The notes under the pieces: generated by a model
The model's database searches: none
What the model was told of the DNA's origin: nothing
The model's input: only the letters and a program-made list of their open reading frames with translations
Position numbers and translations under genes: made by a program
Source of the DNA: Burkholderia savannae
Lineage (GTDB): Bacteria; Pseudomonadota; Gammaproteobacteria; Burkholderiales; Burkholderiaceae
DNA length: 64,000 nt
Direction: 5' to 3'
Assembly (NCBI RefSeq): GCF_001524445.2
Contig: NZ_CP013418.1
Coordinates: forward strand, 806,001-870,000
In this document: positions 56,109 through 64,000 of the stretch, in pieces
Position numbering within the stretch: the first letter of the stretch is position 1
Layout: each line of letters opens with the position of its first letter

Positions 56109-56612
56109 CTACTGCGCGCCGCGATCCCGCCTCGCGCGCAGCACGGCGCGCCGCTCGAGGCTCTCGGCCGACCACACTTCGTCGGACGCATAGTATTCGG
56201 GCACGGCGCGCGCGTCGGGCGGCAAGACCACCCACGGCTCTTTCGACGACGTGAAGATATGAATGTCGGGCGGCAGGCGGTCGGGATCGTCGAGCGTGCC
56301 GACGCGAACGAAGCTCACCGCGCCGCCGCCGCCCGCGTAATGACTCCACACCGCGATGCGGCAATGCGGACAGCGCGCGATCTTCTGGCCCTTGCCGCTG
56401 TTCGACGGCGTATCGACGATGTCGACTTCGCCGCGCAGCAGCAGCAAGCGGTCCGATTCGATCAGCGCGTTCAGCGCGAACGCGGTGCCGGTTTCCCGCT
56501 GACACCAGCGGCAATGGCAGCAATGCACGATGAGCGGCCGGGACGTCATCCGGTAGCGCACCGCGCCGCACGTGCAGCCGCCTTCGTAAATCGGGGGTTC
56601 GTCGGTTGGCAT
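56109..56612 (-). CDS. GFA-family zinc protein (CENP-V/GFA domain)
   Basis: A 167-residue protein. The GFA zinc fold is shown by GGCTCGAVRYRM, HCCHCRWCQRETGTAFALNALI and RCPHCRIAVWSHYA, giving the seven conserved Cys. The family includes glutathione-dependent formaldehyde-activating enzyme, but most members have unknown substrates. ATG 56612 gives a typical short N-terminus. Confidence 0.88.
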   Translation of the reverse strand: MPTDEPPIYEGGCTCGAVRYRMTSRPLIVHCCHCRWCQRETGTAFALNALIESDRLLLLRGEVDIVDTPSNSGKGQKIARCPHCRIAVWSHYAGGGGAVSFVRVGTLDDPDRLPPDIHIFTSSKEPWVVLPPDARAVPEYYASDEVWSAESLERRAVLRARRDRGAQ

Positions 56613-56852
56613 GCGTCGCCTCGCTTGAAAGGGGCACGATCGCCTGTGCGTCGCGCCATCCGATGATCGCCCTTCGCGCGATTCGTGTGAAGCGCCTTCT
56701 CTTGCTTCGCCCGGCCGAACCCGCCCGCGTCCGACGTCGCGCGCCCGTCGCGCCGCCGCGCCGCGCTGCGCCGCGCAACGAATCTGCGAAATCCCCGCGA
56801 ACGGTGGCATGATAACGACCTTGCGCGTCATTACACCCACCTGCATCCGAAC

Positions 56853-58154
56853 ATGTCGAACCTGATCGTTCACGGCGGCGCCCCGCTTCGCGGAGAAATC
56901 ACGCCGTCCGCCAACAAGAACGCCGTCTTGCCCATCCTGTGCGCGACGCTCCTCACCGATCGGCCGCTGCGGCTCGTCGGCGTGCCGGACATCACCGACG
57001 TCCGCAAAATCCTCGACATCTTCCGCACGCTCGGCAGCGACGTGTCGATCGACTACGCCACGGGCGTGCTCGACCTGCATCACCGCGCAACGGCGTTCGA
57101 TCCGGCCGTCCACCGGCTGCCGGAGGAAATGCGCTCGTCGATCATGCTGGTGCCGCCGCTGCTCGCGCGCTTCGGCGTCGCGCGGCTCGAGAACGACGTG
57201 AAGGGCTGCACGCTCGGCGTGCGCGAGATCGACCCGCACGTCGAGGTGTTCGAGCGCTTCGGCGCACGGATCGAGCGCACGTCCGATTCGCTGATCGTGC
57301 GCGCCGACGGCCCGCTCACGCCGAATCATCACTGGTTCGACTACGCGTCCGTCACGACGACCGAGAACTTCGTGCTGTGCGCGGCGTCGGCGAACGGCAC
57401 GTCGACGCTCGTCAACGCAGCGTCGGAGCCGCACGTGCAGGAGTTCTGCCGGTTCCTCGCGATGCTCGGCGTGCCGATCGAAGGCATCGGCACGTCGCAT
57501 CTGAGCGTTCAGGGCGGCCGCGCGCTCGCGGGCGGCGAGTACCGCTTCAACGAAGACTTCCACGAGATCGCGACGTTCCTCGCGCTCGGCGCGATCACGG
57601 GCGGCGACATCGCCGTGCGCAACGGCTCGCCCGAGCAGTTCCCGCTGATCGACCGGACCTTCGCGAAGTTCGGCGTGCAGGTCACGCACGAAAACGGCTG
57701 GTCGCACGCGCTGCGCGACGGTCCGCTGAAGGTGAAGCAGCCGTTCACGCGCAACATCCTGACGAAGGTCGAGGCCGCGCCGTGGCCTTACCTGCCCGTC
57801 GACCTGCTGCCGATCTTCATCGCGCTCGGCGTGCAGGCGCAAGGCAGCGTGATGTTCTGGAACAAGGTCTACGACGGCGCGATGGGCTGGACGGGCGAGT
57901 TGTCGAAGTTCGGCGCGCACGTGTTCCTGTCCGATCCGCATCGGCTGATCACGTTCGGCGGGCTGCCGCTCAGCCCGGCGCGCGTCGAGAGCCCGTACAT
58001 CATCCGCGTCGCGATCGCGCTGCTGATGGTCGCGGCTAGCATCGACGGGCGCTCGGAGATCCTGAACGCGCAGCCGATCCGCCGCGCGCATCCGCACTTC
58101 GTCGAGAATCTTCGCTCGGTCGGCGCGAACGTCGAGTGGACGAGCGGCGAGTAA
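56853..58154 (+). CDS. MurA-family enolpyruvyl transferase (paralogue)
   Basis: A 433-residue EPSP-synthase-fold enzyme. The UDP-GlcNAc enolpyruvyl transferase residues are conserved: K22/N23 in SANKNAVLP, Arg in EEMRSSIML, and the mobile-loop catalytic Cys119 in VKGCTLGVREIDPH (Cys kept, so fosfomycin sensitivity is expected). It is divergent in the rest. In Burkholderia the housekeeping murA sits next to the his operon and has a different N-terminus; here the neighbours are unrelated, so this is likely an accessory copy. It would catalyse the first step of peptidoglycan precursor synthesis or a related sugar nucleotide reaction. Confidence 0.85.
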   Translation: MSNLIVHGGAPLRGEITPSANKNAVLPILCATLLTDRPLRLVGVPDITDVRKILDIFRTLGSDVSIDYATGVLDLHHRATAFDPAVHRLPEEMRSSIMLVPPLLARFGVARLENDVKGCTLGVREIDPHVEVFERFGARIERTSDSLIVRADGPLTPNHHWFDYASVTTTENFVLCAASANGTSTLVNAASEPHVQEFCRFLAMLGVPIEGIGTSHLSVQGGRALAGGEYRFNEDFHEIATFLALGAITGGDIAVRNGSPEQFPLIDRTFAKFGVQVTHENGWSHALRDGPLKVKQPFTRNILTKVEAAPWPYLPVDLLPIFIALGVQAQGSVMFWNKVYDGAMGWTGELSKFGAHVFLSDPHRLITFGGLPLSPARVESPYIIRVAIALLMVAASIDGRSEILNAQPIRRAHPHFVENLRSVGANVEWTSGE

Positions 58155-58167
58155 ATCGATGCGCCGC

Positions 58168-58198
58168 GCGGGCGCTCGCGCAATCGCGACGCGCCCGC
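58168..58198. terminator. Compound hairpin between convergent murA-like and hisP-like genes
   Basis: GCGGGCGC-TCGCG-CAAT-CGCGA-C-GCGCCCGC: 8 + 5 pairs with one bulge. No T-tract. Confidence 0.55.
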
Positions 58199-58214
58199 AC
58201 GGCTTGCCGGCCGC

Positions 58215-58982
58215 CTACTTGAGCCGGCCGGACAGGAACGGCGCCAGCCGCTCGCTCTTCGGATTGACGAGCACGTCCTGCGGATGCCCCTCTTCCTCGA
58301 TCCGCCCCTGGTGCAGGAAGATCACATGATTCGACACGTTGCGCGCGAAGCCCATCTCGTGCGTGACGACGATCATCGTGCGCCCTTCTTCCGCGAGCGC
58401 CTGCATCACCTTCAGCACTTCGCCGACGAGTTCCGGATCGAGCGCCGACGTCGGCTCGTCGAACAGCATCACTTCGGGCTCCATCGCGAGCGCGCGCGCG
58501 ATCGCGACGCGCTGCTGCTGCCCGCCCGACAGATGCGACGGATATTTCGCCTCGACGCTCGGCGCGAGCCCCACCTTCCGCAAATACTCGCGCGCCCGCG
58601 CCTCGGCCTCGGCGCGCGGCAGGCCGAGCACGCTGACGGGCGCCTCGATCACGTTCTCGAGCACGGTCATGTGCGCCCACAGATTGAAGTGCTGGAACAC
58701 CATCGAAAGCTTCACGCGCATCCGCTGCAATTGCTTCGGATCGCCGATCTTCGGCGCGCCGCGCCTGTCGCGCGTCACGCGAATCGATTCGTCGCCGAGC
58801 GTGATCGTGCCCGCGCACGGCTGCTCGAGAAAGTTGATGCAGCGCAGGAACGTGCTCTTTCCCGAGCCGCTCGAGCCGATGATGCTGATCACGTCGCCCG
58901 CCTTCGCCTGCAGCGAGATTCCCTTCAGCACCTCGTTGTCGCCGAACTTCTTGTGCAGGTCGTCTACCGTGAGCTTGTACAT
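58215..58982 (-). CDS. hisP: Polar amino-acid ABC transporter ATPase (HisP-like)
   Basis: A 255-residue ATPase of the PAAT family. Walker A is [18 protein letters not shown], signature [16 protein letters not shown], Walker [15 protein letters not shown], and the H-loop [22 protein letters not shown]. The insert [19 protein letters not shown] is typical of HisP/ArgT-system ATPases. It energises the two permeases encoded upstream on the same strand. The promoter of the operon has a HutC-like palindrome, suggesting histidine as substrate. Confidence 0.9.
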   Translation of the reverse strand: MYKLTVDDLHKKFGDNEVLKGISLQAKAGDVISIIGSSGSGKSTFLRCINFLEQPCAGTITLGDESIRVTRDRRGAPKIGDPKQLQRMRVKLSMVFQHFNLWAHMTVLENVIEAPVSVLGLPRAEAEARAREYLRKVGLAPSVEAKYPSHLSGGQQQRVAIARALAMEPEVMLFDEPTSALDPELVGEVLKVMQALAEEGRTMIVVTHEMGFARNVSNHVIFLHQGRIEEEGHPQDVLVNPKSERLAPFLSGRLK

Positions 58983-59046
58983 TCGCCGTCGTCCTTGATC
59001 GTCGTGGAATTTCGTTGCTCGATGCCGCTGCGCGCCGCGTCGCGCA

Positions 59047-59760
59047 TCAATGCCCTTGGGGCTTCAGGAACGCGAGCCAGCGCGCCTCCATCCGGCGGAA
59101 CAGCCAGATGAGCGCGAACACGACGATCGCGTACAGCGCGGCCGCGATGCCGTACGCCTGAAACGATGCGTAGGTGGCCGAATTGACGTCGCGCGTGACC
59201 TTGAGGATGTCGGGCACCGTCGCCGTGAACGCGAGCGTCGTCGCATGCAGCATCAGGATCACTTCGTTGCTGTAGCTCGGCAGCGCGCGGCGCAGCGCCG
59301 AGGGCAGGATCACCCGCGTATACAGCTTGAACGGCGACATCCCGTATGCAAGCCCCGCCTCGATCTCGCCAGGCGACGTCGATTTGATCGCGCCCGCGAA
59401 GATCTCGGTCGCGTACGCGCATTCGTTCAGCGTGAACGCGAGCAGCGTGCAGTTCATCGCGCTTCTGAAGAAGCTGTCGAGCCACGCATGATCGTGCACG
59501 ACGCTCAGGCTGTAGATGCCCGTGTAGCAGAGCAGCAGTTGCACGTAGAGCGGCGTGCCGCGAAACACGTACGTATAGAGCCAGACCGCGCCCGACAGCG
59601 CGCGGTTGCTCGACGCGCGCGCGATCGCGAGCGGCACCGCGAGACCGAAGCCGAGCCCGATCGACACGACGAGCAGCCACAGCGTGATCGCGAGGCCGCT
59701 CATGCGGTAGCCGTCGCTGAACAGGTAGTTCTGCCAATATTGACCGATGATCTGAATCAC
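59047..59760 (-). CDS. hisM: Polar amino-acid ABC permease (HisM-like)
   Basis: A 237-residue permease with five membrane segments. The EAA loop is [32 protein letters not shown]. It starts at GTG 59760 overlapping the hisQ-like stop (GTGA). It resembles HisM/ArtM proteins. Confidence 0.88.
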   Translation of the reverse strand: MIQIIGQYWQNYLFSDGYRMSGLAITLWLLVVSIGLGFGLAVPLAIARASSNRALSGAVWLYTYVFRGTPLYVQLLLCYTGIYSLSVVHDHAWLDSFFRSAMNCTLLAFTLNECAYATEIFAGAIKSTSPGEIEAGLAYGMSPFKLYTRVILPSALRRALPSYSNEVILMLHATTLAFTATVPDILKVTRDVNSATYASFQAYGIAAALYAIVVFALIWLFRRMEARWLAFLKPQGH

Positions 59761-60446
59761 AGCGCCAGCCTCCGCACACCCGCCGAATAGCGTTTTTCGA
59801 GGTACATCAACACGAGGTTCGACAGCGTCGTGATCGCGAGATAGATCGCGCCCGCCGCGAGCGTGAAGAAAAAGAAGTTCAGCGTGCTCTTGCCCGCGTC
59901 CTGCGCGGCTTTCACGACGTCGGCCAGGCCGATGATCGACACGAGCGCAGTGGCCTTCACGAGCACCTGCCAGTTGTTGCCGATGCCGGGCAACGCGAAG
60001 CGCATCATCTGCGGGAACATGATTCGTGCGAACACGCGCCACGAACTCATTCCGTATGCGAAGCCCGCTTCGAGCTGGCCGCGCGGCACCGCGAGAAACG
60101 CGCCGCGAAACGTCTCGGTGAAGTACGCGCCGTAGATGAAGCCGAGCGTGACGATGCCGGCGACGAACGGATCGATGTCGATCTGGTCGACGCCGAGCAT
60201 GTCGGTCGCGTCGTTCAGCAGGATCTGGATGCCGTAGAACAGCAGCAGCATCAGCACGAGATCGGGCACCGCGCGGATCAACGTCGTATAGAACGTGCCG
60301 ATGCCCGCCAGCATGCGATTGCGCGACAGCTTGGCCGCCGCGCCGGCGAGCCCGAGCGCGAGCGACGCGGCGAGCGAAAACACGGCGAGCTTGATCGTCT
60401 CGAGCGTGCCGGCCCACAGCAGCGGGCCGAAGCCTTGAAAGAGCAT
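59757..60446 (-). CDS. hisQ: Polar amino-acid ABC permease (HisQ-like)
   Basis: A 229-residue permease with five membrane segments and the EAA loop QLEAGFAYGMSSWRVFARIMFPQMMRFALPG. The N-terminus MLFQGFGPLLWAGTLETIKLA is typical HisQ; an earlier ATG gives an unlikely leader. First gene of the operon; no periplasmic binding protein gene precedes it. Confidence 0.88.
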   Translation of the reverse strand: MLFQGFGPLLWAGTLETIKLAVFSLAASLALGLAGAAAKLSRNRMLAGIGTFYTTLIRAVPDLVLMLLLFYGIQILLNDATDMLGVDQIDIDPFVAGIVTLGFIYGAYFTETFRGAFLAVPRGQLEAGFAYGMSSWRVFARIMFPQMMRFALPGIGNNWQVLVKATALVSIIGLADVVKAAQDAGKSTLNFFFFTLAAGAIYLAITTLSNLVLMYLEKRYSAGVRRLAL

Positions 60447-60552
60447 CTGCGATTTCCTCGATGTGCGCGGGCGCAGCGCGCCGTCGCCGTGAAGCGCGCG
60501 CGCAAGCTGTCCGTCGGGTTTCAGGGGGATTACGAATCGCTTCGGCGCGGCG

Positions 60553-60584
60553 ATTTCATGCCGCCGAAGTTGTATGTACAACTT
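60553..60584 (-). promoter_or_regulatory. hisQMP promoter with HutC-like operator
   Basis: AAGTTGTATGTACAACTT at 60567-60584 is a perfect palindrome around TG and contains TTGTATGTACAA, the core of histidine-utilisation (HutC) operators. On the minus strand TTGTAC (60581-60576) and TGAAAT (60558-60553) are spaced 17 bases, so the palindrome covers the -35. Confidence 0.7.
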
Positions 60585-61007
60585 TGCTTCGACCGAATTC
60601 GGCCGGCAATCAGTGTTTTTCTCTAATGTCCGGCCGGCCGCATCATGCTCAAGCGCGATGCGCGGGCCGCAGCGCGCGATCGTCGGGAGCGCGAATGAAA
60701 TTCGTCACGGGATGGACGAGTCGGTTCGTTCGTACGCACCTGCGCGCGGCCGTCTCATGTCTGATGTAATGGGTTCATCGCCTGTTCACCGGGATTCGCG
60801 GCAAAGCCCCTCGAGAGGGGTCGGCGATGTTCGGCGGCAGCGCAAGACAACGGCCCGCCGCTTTCGGCCGGCTCCGGACGACCGACGGATGCGGGAAGCC
60901 GAATCGTCGACAATCGGCGGGCGCGCCGCCATCATTGGCGGAAAGCGCGGAACAACGGGCTTCGACCGATGAGCCGAAGCCTCGTGTCCCGCAACGCGCG
61001 ACGTGGG
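60585..61007. other. Intergenic region upstream of hisQMP
   Basis: No gene. A short palindrome CCCCTC-GA-GAGGGG sits at 60807-60820; it could be part of a terminator for the porin gene on the minus strand or a chance repeat. Confidence 0.45.
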
Positions 61008-62123
61008 TCAGAAGGTATGCATCATCCCGACGTACGCGCCCGTCTGCGATTCACCCGCGAGCGGGCTCGTGTTCGGCGTCGCGTCGCGCGGCGTCGCGAG
61101 CAGCGAGAAGTTCGAATTCCCGCCGTTGCGCATGTAAGCGACCGTGCCGTACAGGAAGGTCCGCTTCGACAGGTTGTAAGTCGTCCCGAGCGCGTACAGG
61201 ATCGCGTGGCCGGACGGATCGTGCGCCGCGTCGCTGCCGTCGCCGCCGCGAACGCGCACGTAGTAGCCGCCGCCCGTCACCGCCCACTGCGCCGTGGCCT
61301 GATAGGTCGCGCCGAGCCAGAAGTGATCGGCGCGATCCGCAAGGCCCGCCGGCGTGTCGGGTGCCGCATAATGCGTATAGGCGCCCTGGATCTTGAACTT
61401 CTGCACCTTCACGTTCGCGCCGATGAAATACTCGCGCGAGCTCGAGAAGATATTGCTCATGCGGCCGTTGCTGTCGCGCAGTTCGTCGTACATGCCGCGC
61501 ACGTCGAGCATCGGCGAGTGATACGAGATCATCACGCCGTCCGAGCGGCCGAAGTCGCCCTGCGCGCCGTAATTGAAGCCGCGCGACTGGTTGCCGAACG
61601 CGTACTGCGCCTGCACGTCGAAGCCGCCGAACACCGGGCTGTGATACTCGACGTTGTTGCTCGTCTGCTGCCAGTTGCGCCCGCGCACGAGCGACGCCGA
61701 CGAGAACGCCTGCTGGACGAACGGATCGAATTCCCACACGCCGTCGCTGTCGATGAAGAGATTGCGGCCCGCCTGCAGCTTGCCCCACGTGTCGTTCGTC
61801 AAGCCGACGTACGCGCGCCGCGACCACATCCGGCCGCCGCCCGTCGTGCCGTTCATCACCTGGAACGCGGTCTCCAGGTTGAAGATCGCCGACGTGCCGC
61901 CGCCCAGATCCTCGACGCCCTTCAGGCCGAACATGCTCGTGCCCCAGTCGCCGCTCTCGGCGCTCCAGCGCGACGAGCTGCCGCCCGAGGGATTCGCGAT
62001 GTGATTCAGGTATTCGACGCCGCCGTCGACGCGGCCGTACAGCGTGACGCTCGTCTGCGCGCAAGCGAGCGCGGGCCCGGCCGCGACGAGCGCGGCCATC
62101 ATTTTCTTCGAATGAAAAACCAT
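61008..62123 (-). CDS. Gram-negative porin (OmpC/Porin_4 type)
   Basis: A 371-residue general porin typical of Burkholderia. The signal peptide (MVFHSKKMMAALVAAGPALACA) is followed by QTSVTLYGRVDGGVEYLNHI, the standard first strand. Then come WGLKG-type plug sequences (FGLKGVEDLGGGTSAIFNLETAFQV), SRRAYVGLTNDTWGKLQAGR and a C-terminal Phe in YVGMMHTF for outer-membrane assembly. It forms a trimeric 16-strand channel. ATG 62123 is the standard start. Confidence 0.92.
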   Translation of the reverse strand: MVFHSKKMMAALVAAGPALACAQTSVTLYGRVDGGVEYLNHIANPSGGSSSRWSAESGDWGTSMFGLKGVEDLGGGTSAIFNLETAFQVMNGTTGGGRMWSRRAYVGLTNDTWGKLQAGRNLFIDSDGVWEFDPFVQQAFSSASLVRGRNWQQTSNNVEYHSPVFGGFDVQAQYAFGNQSRGFNYGAQGDFGRSDGVMISYHSPMLDVRGMYDELRDSNGRMSNIFSSSREYFIGANVKVQKFKIQGAYTHYAAPDTPAGLADRADHFWLGATYQATAQWAVTGGGYYVRVRGGDGSDAAHDPSGHAILYALGTTYNLSKRTFLYGTVAYMRNGGNSNFSLLATPRDATPNTSPLAGESQTGAYVGMMHTF

Positions 62124-62175
62124 TGTTCTCCGCCTGTTGTCTTCTCTCAGGTTCAACACACGTCCGGCACGCCGC

Positions 62176-62589
62176 TCAACCGCGATCGAGCGAATAGCGT
62201 CCGGGGCCAGCCGCGCACAGAGCGAACAAGCCGCCCGTGATCGCGATGTTCTTGTAGAAATGGATCATCATGTTCATCTGCTCGGCGGCGGCCATCGACC
62301 AATAGTGATGGCCGATGAACGCGGTGCCGATCGTGTAGAGGCCGAGCAGCAGCGCGAGCGGCCGCGTGTAGAAGCCGATCAGGATCGCGATGCCGACGAA
62401 GAACTCCATCACGATCGCGACGACCGCCGCGATCGAGGGCAGCGGCGTGCCCTCGGAAGCCATGAACTGGGCCGTGCCCGAGAAATTCAGCAGTTTCTCC
62501 CAGCCGAAAATCACGAACAGGATGACGATCAGAATGCGGGAAAGCAGCAGCAGAGCGTCTTTTTGACGCGCAAGGAAAGTTTGTCTCAT
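62176..62589 (-). CDS. DoxX-family membrane protein
   Basis: A 137-residue protein with four membrane segments and the DoxX pattern: LLLLSRILIVILFVIFGWEKLLNFSGTAQFM, then EFFVGIAILIGFYTRPLALLLGLYTIGTAFIGHHYW. These proteins work with respiratory or thiol-oxidation systems. The cytochrome c gene upstream on the same strand suggests a joint role in periplasmic electron transfer. Confidence 0.87.
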   Translation of the reverse strand: MRQTFLARQKDALLLLSRILIVILFVIFGWEKLLNFSGTAQFMASEGTPLPSIAAVVAIVMEFFVGIAILIGFYTRPLALLLGLYTIGTAFIGHHYWSMAAAEQMNMMIHFYKNIAITGGLFALCAAGPGRYSLDRG

Positions 62590-62775
62590 CGTCGTGCGGA
62601 GCGGGAAGCGGGCGTCGCGCGCGCTGCGACGACGCGTCGCGCACGAGCCGGTTGCGAACCGAGGCGGCCCACGGCGCGCGCCGCGCGCCGCCTCCCTGTC
62701 GACTGCGACCTGCCACCGGACGGCCGCCCGGTGCGATGCCGTCCTCCTCGATCGCCGGATAACCCGACCCGTACG

Positions 62776-64000
62776 TTACTGCGCGGCGCGCAGCTTCGCA
62801 ACGTCCTGTTCGCTCACCTTCGCCGCCGGATTGCCGAACTGCCCGGTCAGATAGTTCGTGAGCGCGGCGATCTGCGCGTCCGACAACTCGTGGCGGAACG
62901 CCGGCATGCCGACGTCTTCCTTGCCCGCCTTGCGCGCGACGCCGTTCAGGATCACCTGCACGAGATTCGTCGGGTTCGGCGCGCCGACCGTCGAATTGTG
63001 GAAGAGCGGCGGATAGTAGCCGTCCGGCGTGCCCTTGCCCTGCATCTGGTGGCAGCTCGCGCAGTTGCCGAGATACAGACGCGCGGGATCGACGCCCGTC
63101 GACGCGAGCGCGACCCCGCGCAGCCGGATTCCGTCCTCGGCCGGCTTGCCCCATGCGGCGCGCGCCTTCGCGCTGCCGTCGGCGACGGCGGGCACCGTGC
63201 GGGCGTACGTCGCGATCGCGCCGATGTCCGCGTCGGTCATCTGCGAGAAGCTGTGCTCGACCGCCTCGGCCATCGGCCCCGCCGCCTGCGCGAGACCCGG
63301 CACGCTGCCCGTGCGCAGGTACTGCACGAGCTGCTGCTGCGTCCAGCCGCCGATCCCCGCGTTCGCGTCCGACGTGATGTTGTAGCCGTCCCAGCCCGAG
63401 AGCACCGAGCCCGCGAGGAAGCTGCCGCCCGTCTCGTCGAGCGATTTCTCCTGCAGCGCGACGCCGCGCGGCGTGTGGCACGTGCCGCAGTGCGCGAGGC
63501 CCTGCACGAGATACGCGCCGCGGTTCCATTCGACGCCGCGCTCCGGCTTCGGCTGGTACGCGCCGTCCTTCAGGAACAGCAGGTTCCAGATCTTGAGCGG
63601 CCAGCGCATGCTCAGATACCACGGGATCTCGTTCTTGCGCGCAGGCTGCCTGACCGGCTCGACGCCGTGCATGAAGTACGCGTAGAGCGCCTTCACGTCG
63701 TCGTCGCTGACCTTCGCGTACGACACGTAAGGCATCGCCGGATACAGGTTGTCGCCGCTCTTCGCGACGCCGTGACGCACCGCGCGCTCGAAATCCGCGA
63801 ACGTCCAGTCGCCGATGCCCGTTTCCTTGTCGGGCGTGATGTTGGTCGTGTAGATCGTGCCGAGGACGGGCGCGCGCATCGGCAAGCCGCCCGCGAACGG
63901 CTTGCCGCCCTTCGCGGTGTGGCACGCCATGCAGTCGCCCGCGACGGCCAGATAGCGGCCGCGCTCGACGAGCGCGGCGTCGGCGGAAGGCGCGGATGTC
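62776..64000 (-). CDS. Tri-haem cytochrome c (membrane dehydrogenase subunit), 5' end outside window
   Basis: At least 408 residues, continuing past 64000. Three CxxCH haem sites are visible: GDCMACHTAKGG near the left end of the visible part, CGTCHTP, and NCASCHQMQGKG. This is the layout of the cytochrome c subunit of alcohol, gluconate or sorbose dehydrogenases, which passes electrons to the quinone pool or terminal oxidase. The catalytic subunits are presumably further right. The C-terminus ends EQDVAKLRAAQ without a membrane anchor. A porin and a DoxX gene follow. Confidence 0.9.
   Translation of the reverse strand, partial: TSAPSADAALVERGRYLAVAGDCMACHTAKGGKPFAGGLPMRAPVLGTIYTTNITPDKETGIGDWTFADFERAVRHGVAKSGDNLYPAMPYVSYAKVSDDDVKALYAYFMHGVEPVRQPARKNEIPWYLSMRWPLKIWNLLFLKDGAYQPKPERGVEWNRGAYLVQGLAHCGTCHTPRGVALQEKSLDETGGSFLAGSVLSGWDGYNITSDANAGIGGWTQQQLVQYLRTGSVPGLAQAAGPMAEAVEHSFSQMTDADIGAIATYARTVPAVADGSAKARAAWGKPAEDGIRLRGVALASTGVDPARLYLGNCASCHQMQGKGTPDGYYPPLFHNSTVGAPNPTNLVQVILNGVARKAGKEDVGMPAFRHELSDAQIAALTNYLTGQFGNPAAKVSEQDVAKLRAAQ

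Noticed and set aside
60807..60820. CCCCTC-GA-GAGGGG as a terminator
   Set aside because: No T-tract and about 190 bases beyond the porin stop; kept only as a note.

Overview
The window is high-GC DNA with many short in-frame simple repeats, SD-led genes and strong codon bias. It carries a czcCBA efflux operon fused to a two-component pair that I recognise as irlR-irlS, the invasion-related locus of Burkholderia pseudomallei. Together with DUF4148 proteins, a Gram-negative porin and FecIR systems, this points to the B. pseudomallei group (pseudomallei/mallei/thailandensis), probably an accessory-rich replicon. Species and replicon cannot be fixed from this sequence alone.

Layout. 0-3.3 kb is a decayed nitrogen-fixation relic: a 3'-truncated nifE, the tail of fixC and an intact-looking fixX, bracketed by the 3' ends of two IS3-type transposases, with the end of a CoA-ester lyase gene beyond. 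3.5-5.7 kb holds a YbaK deacylase, a cysteine synthase/desulfhydrase-like enzyme and an adenosine-specific kinase. 6.2-17.1 kb is the metal block: a small exported protein, czcC-czcB-czcA-irlR-irlS, an exported DUF4148 protein, a likely small RNA with a perfect terminator, and a small lipoprotein. Five copies of one 25-nt box, TGACR-N4-TKTCA-N8-TCA, lie before these units. They suggest a local IrlR regulon.

17.4-22.1 kb has an MFS transporter, an acyl-CoA dehydrogenase-fold flavoprotein, an unknown 107-residue protein and an ICMT-type membrane methyltransferase. 22.7-27.7 kb is a complete sugar-type ABC importer (binding protein, double ATPase, two permeases, all overlapping). 27.8-33.2 kb, on the minus strand, is a Fur-boxed fecI-fecR-TonB receptor-ThuA-like operon. 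33.2-35.9 kb is mostly gene-poor. 35.9-38.8 kb is an ECF sigma/anti-sigma module with a lipoprotein, a YceI protein and a COG4315 secreted protein.

39.2-46.7 kb contains an AraC regulator, a fumarylpyruvate-hydrolase-like enzyme, a zinc-ribbon protein, a CPBP protease, a MarC protein, a lone paaK under a PaaR-like operator, and a ChaA-type cation antiporter. A 21-copy 11-bp array ending in a perfect hairpin separates it from a LysR gene. 48.5-52.2 kb is an HPP-CBS / MarR / ClC-CBS cluster with palindromic operators. 52.3-56.6 kb holds small or exported proteins, a PNPOx-like flavoprotein and a GFA protein. 56.8-64.0 kb has a second-type murA, a hisQMP-like amino-acid importer under a HutC-like operator, a porin, a DoxX protein and a tri-haem cytochrome c cut by the window end.

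Most convergent gene pairs are separated by a strong GC-rich hairpin without a T-tract. One of these hairpins appears to have seeded the 11-bp array.
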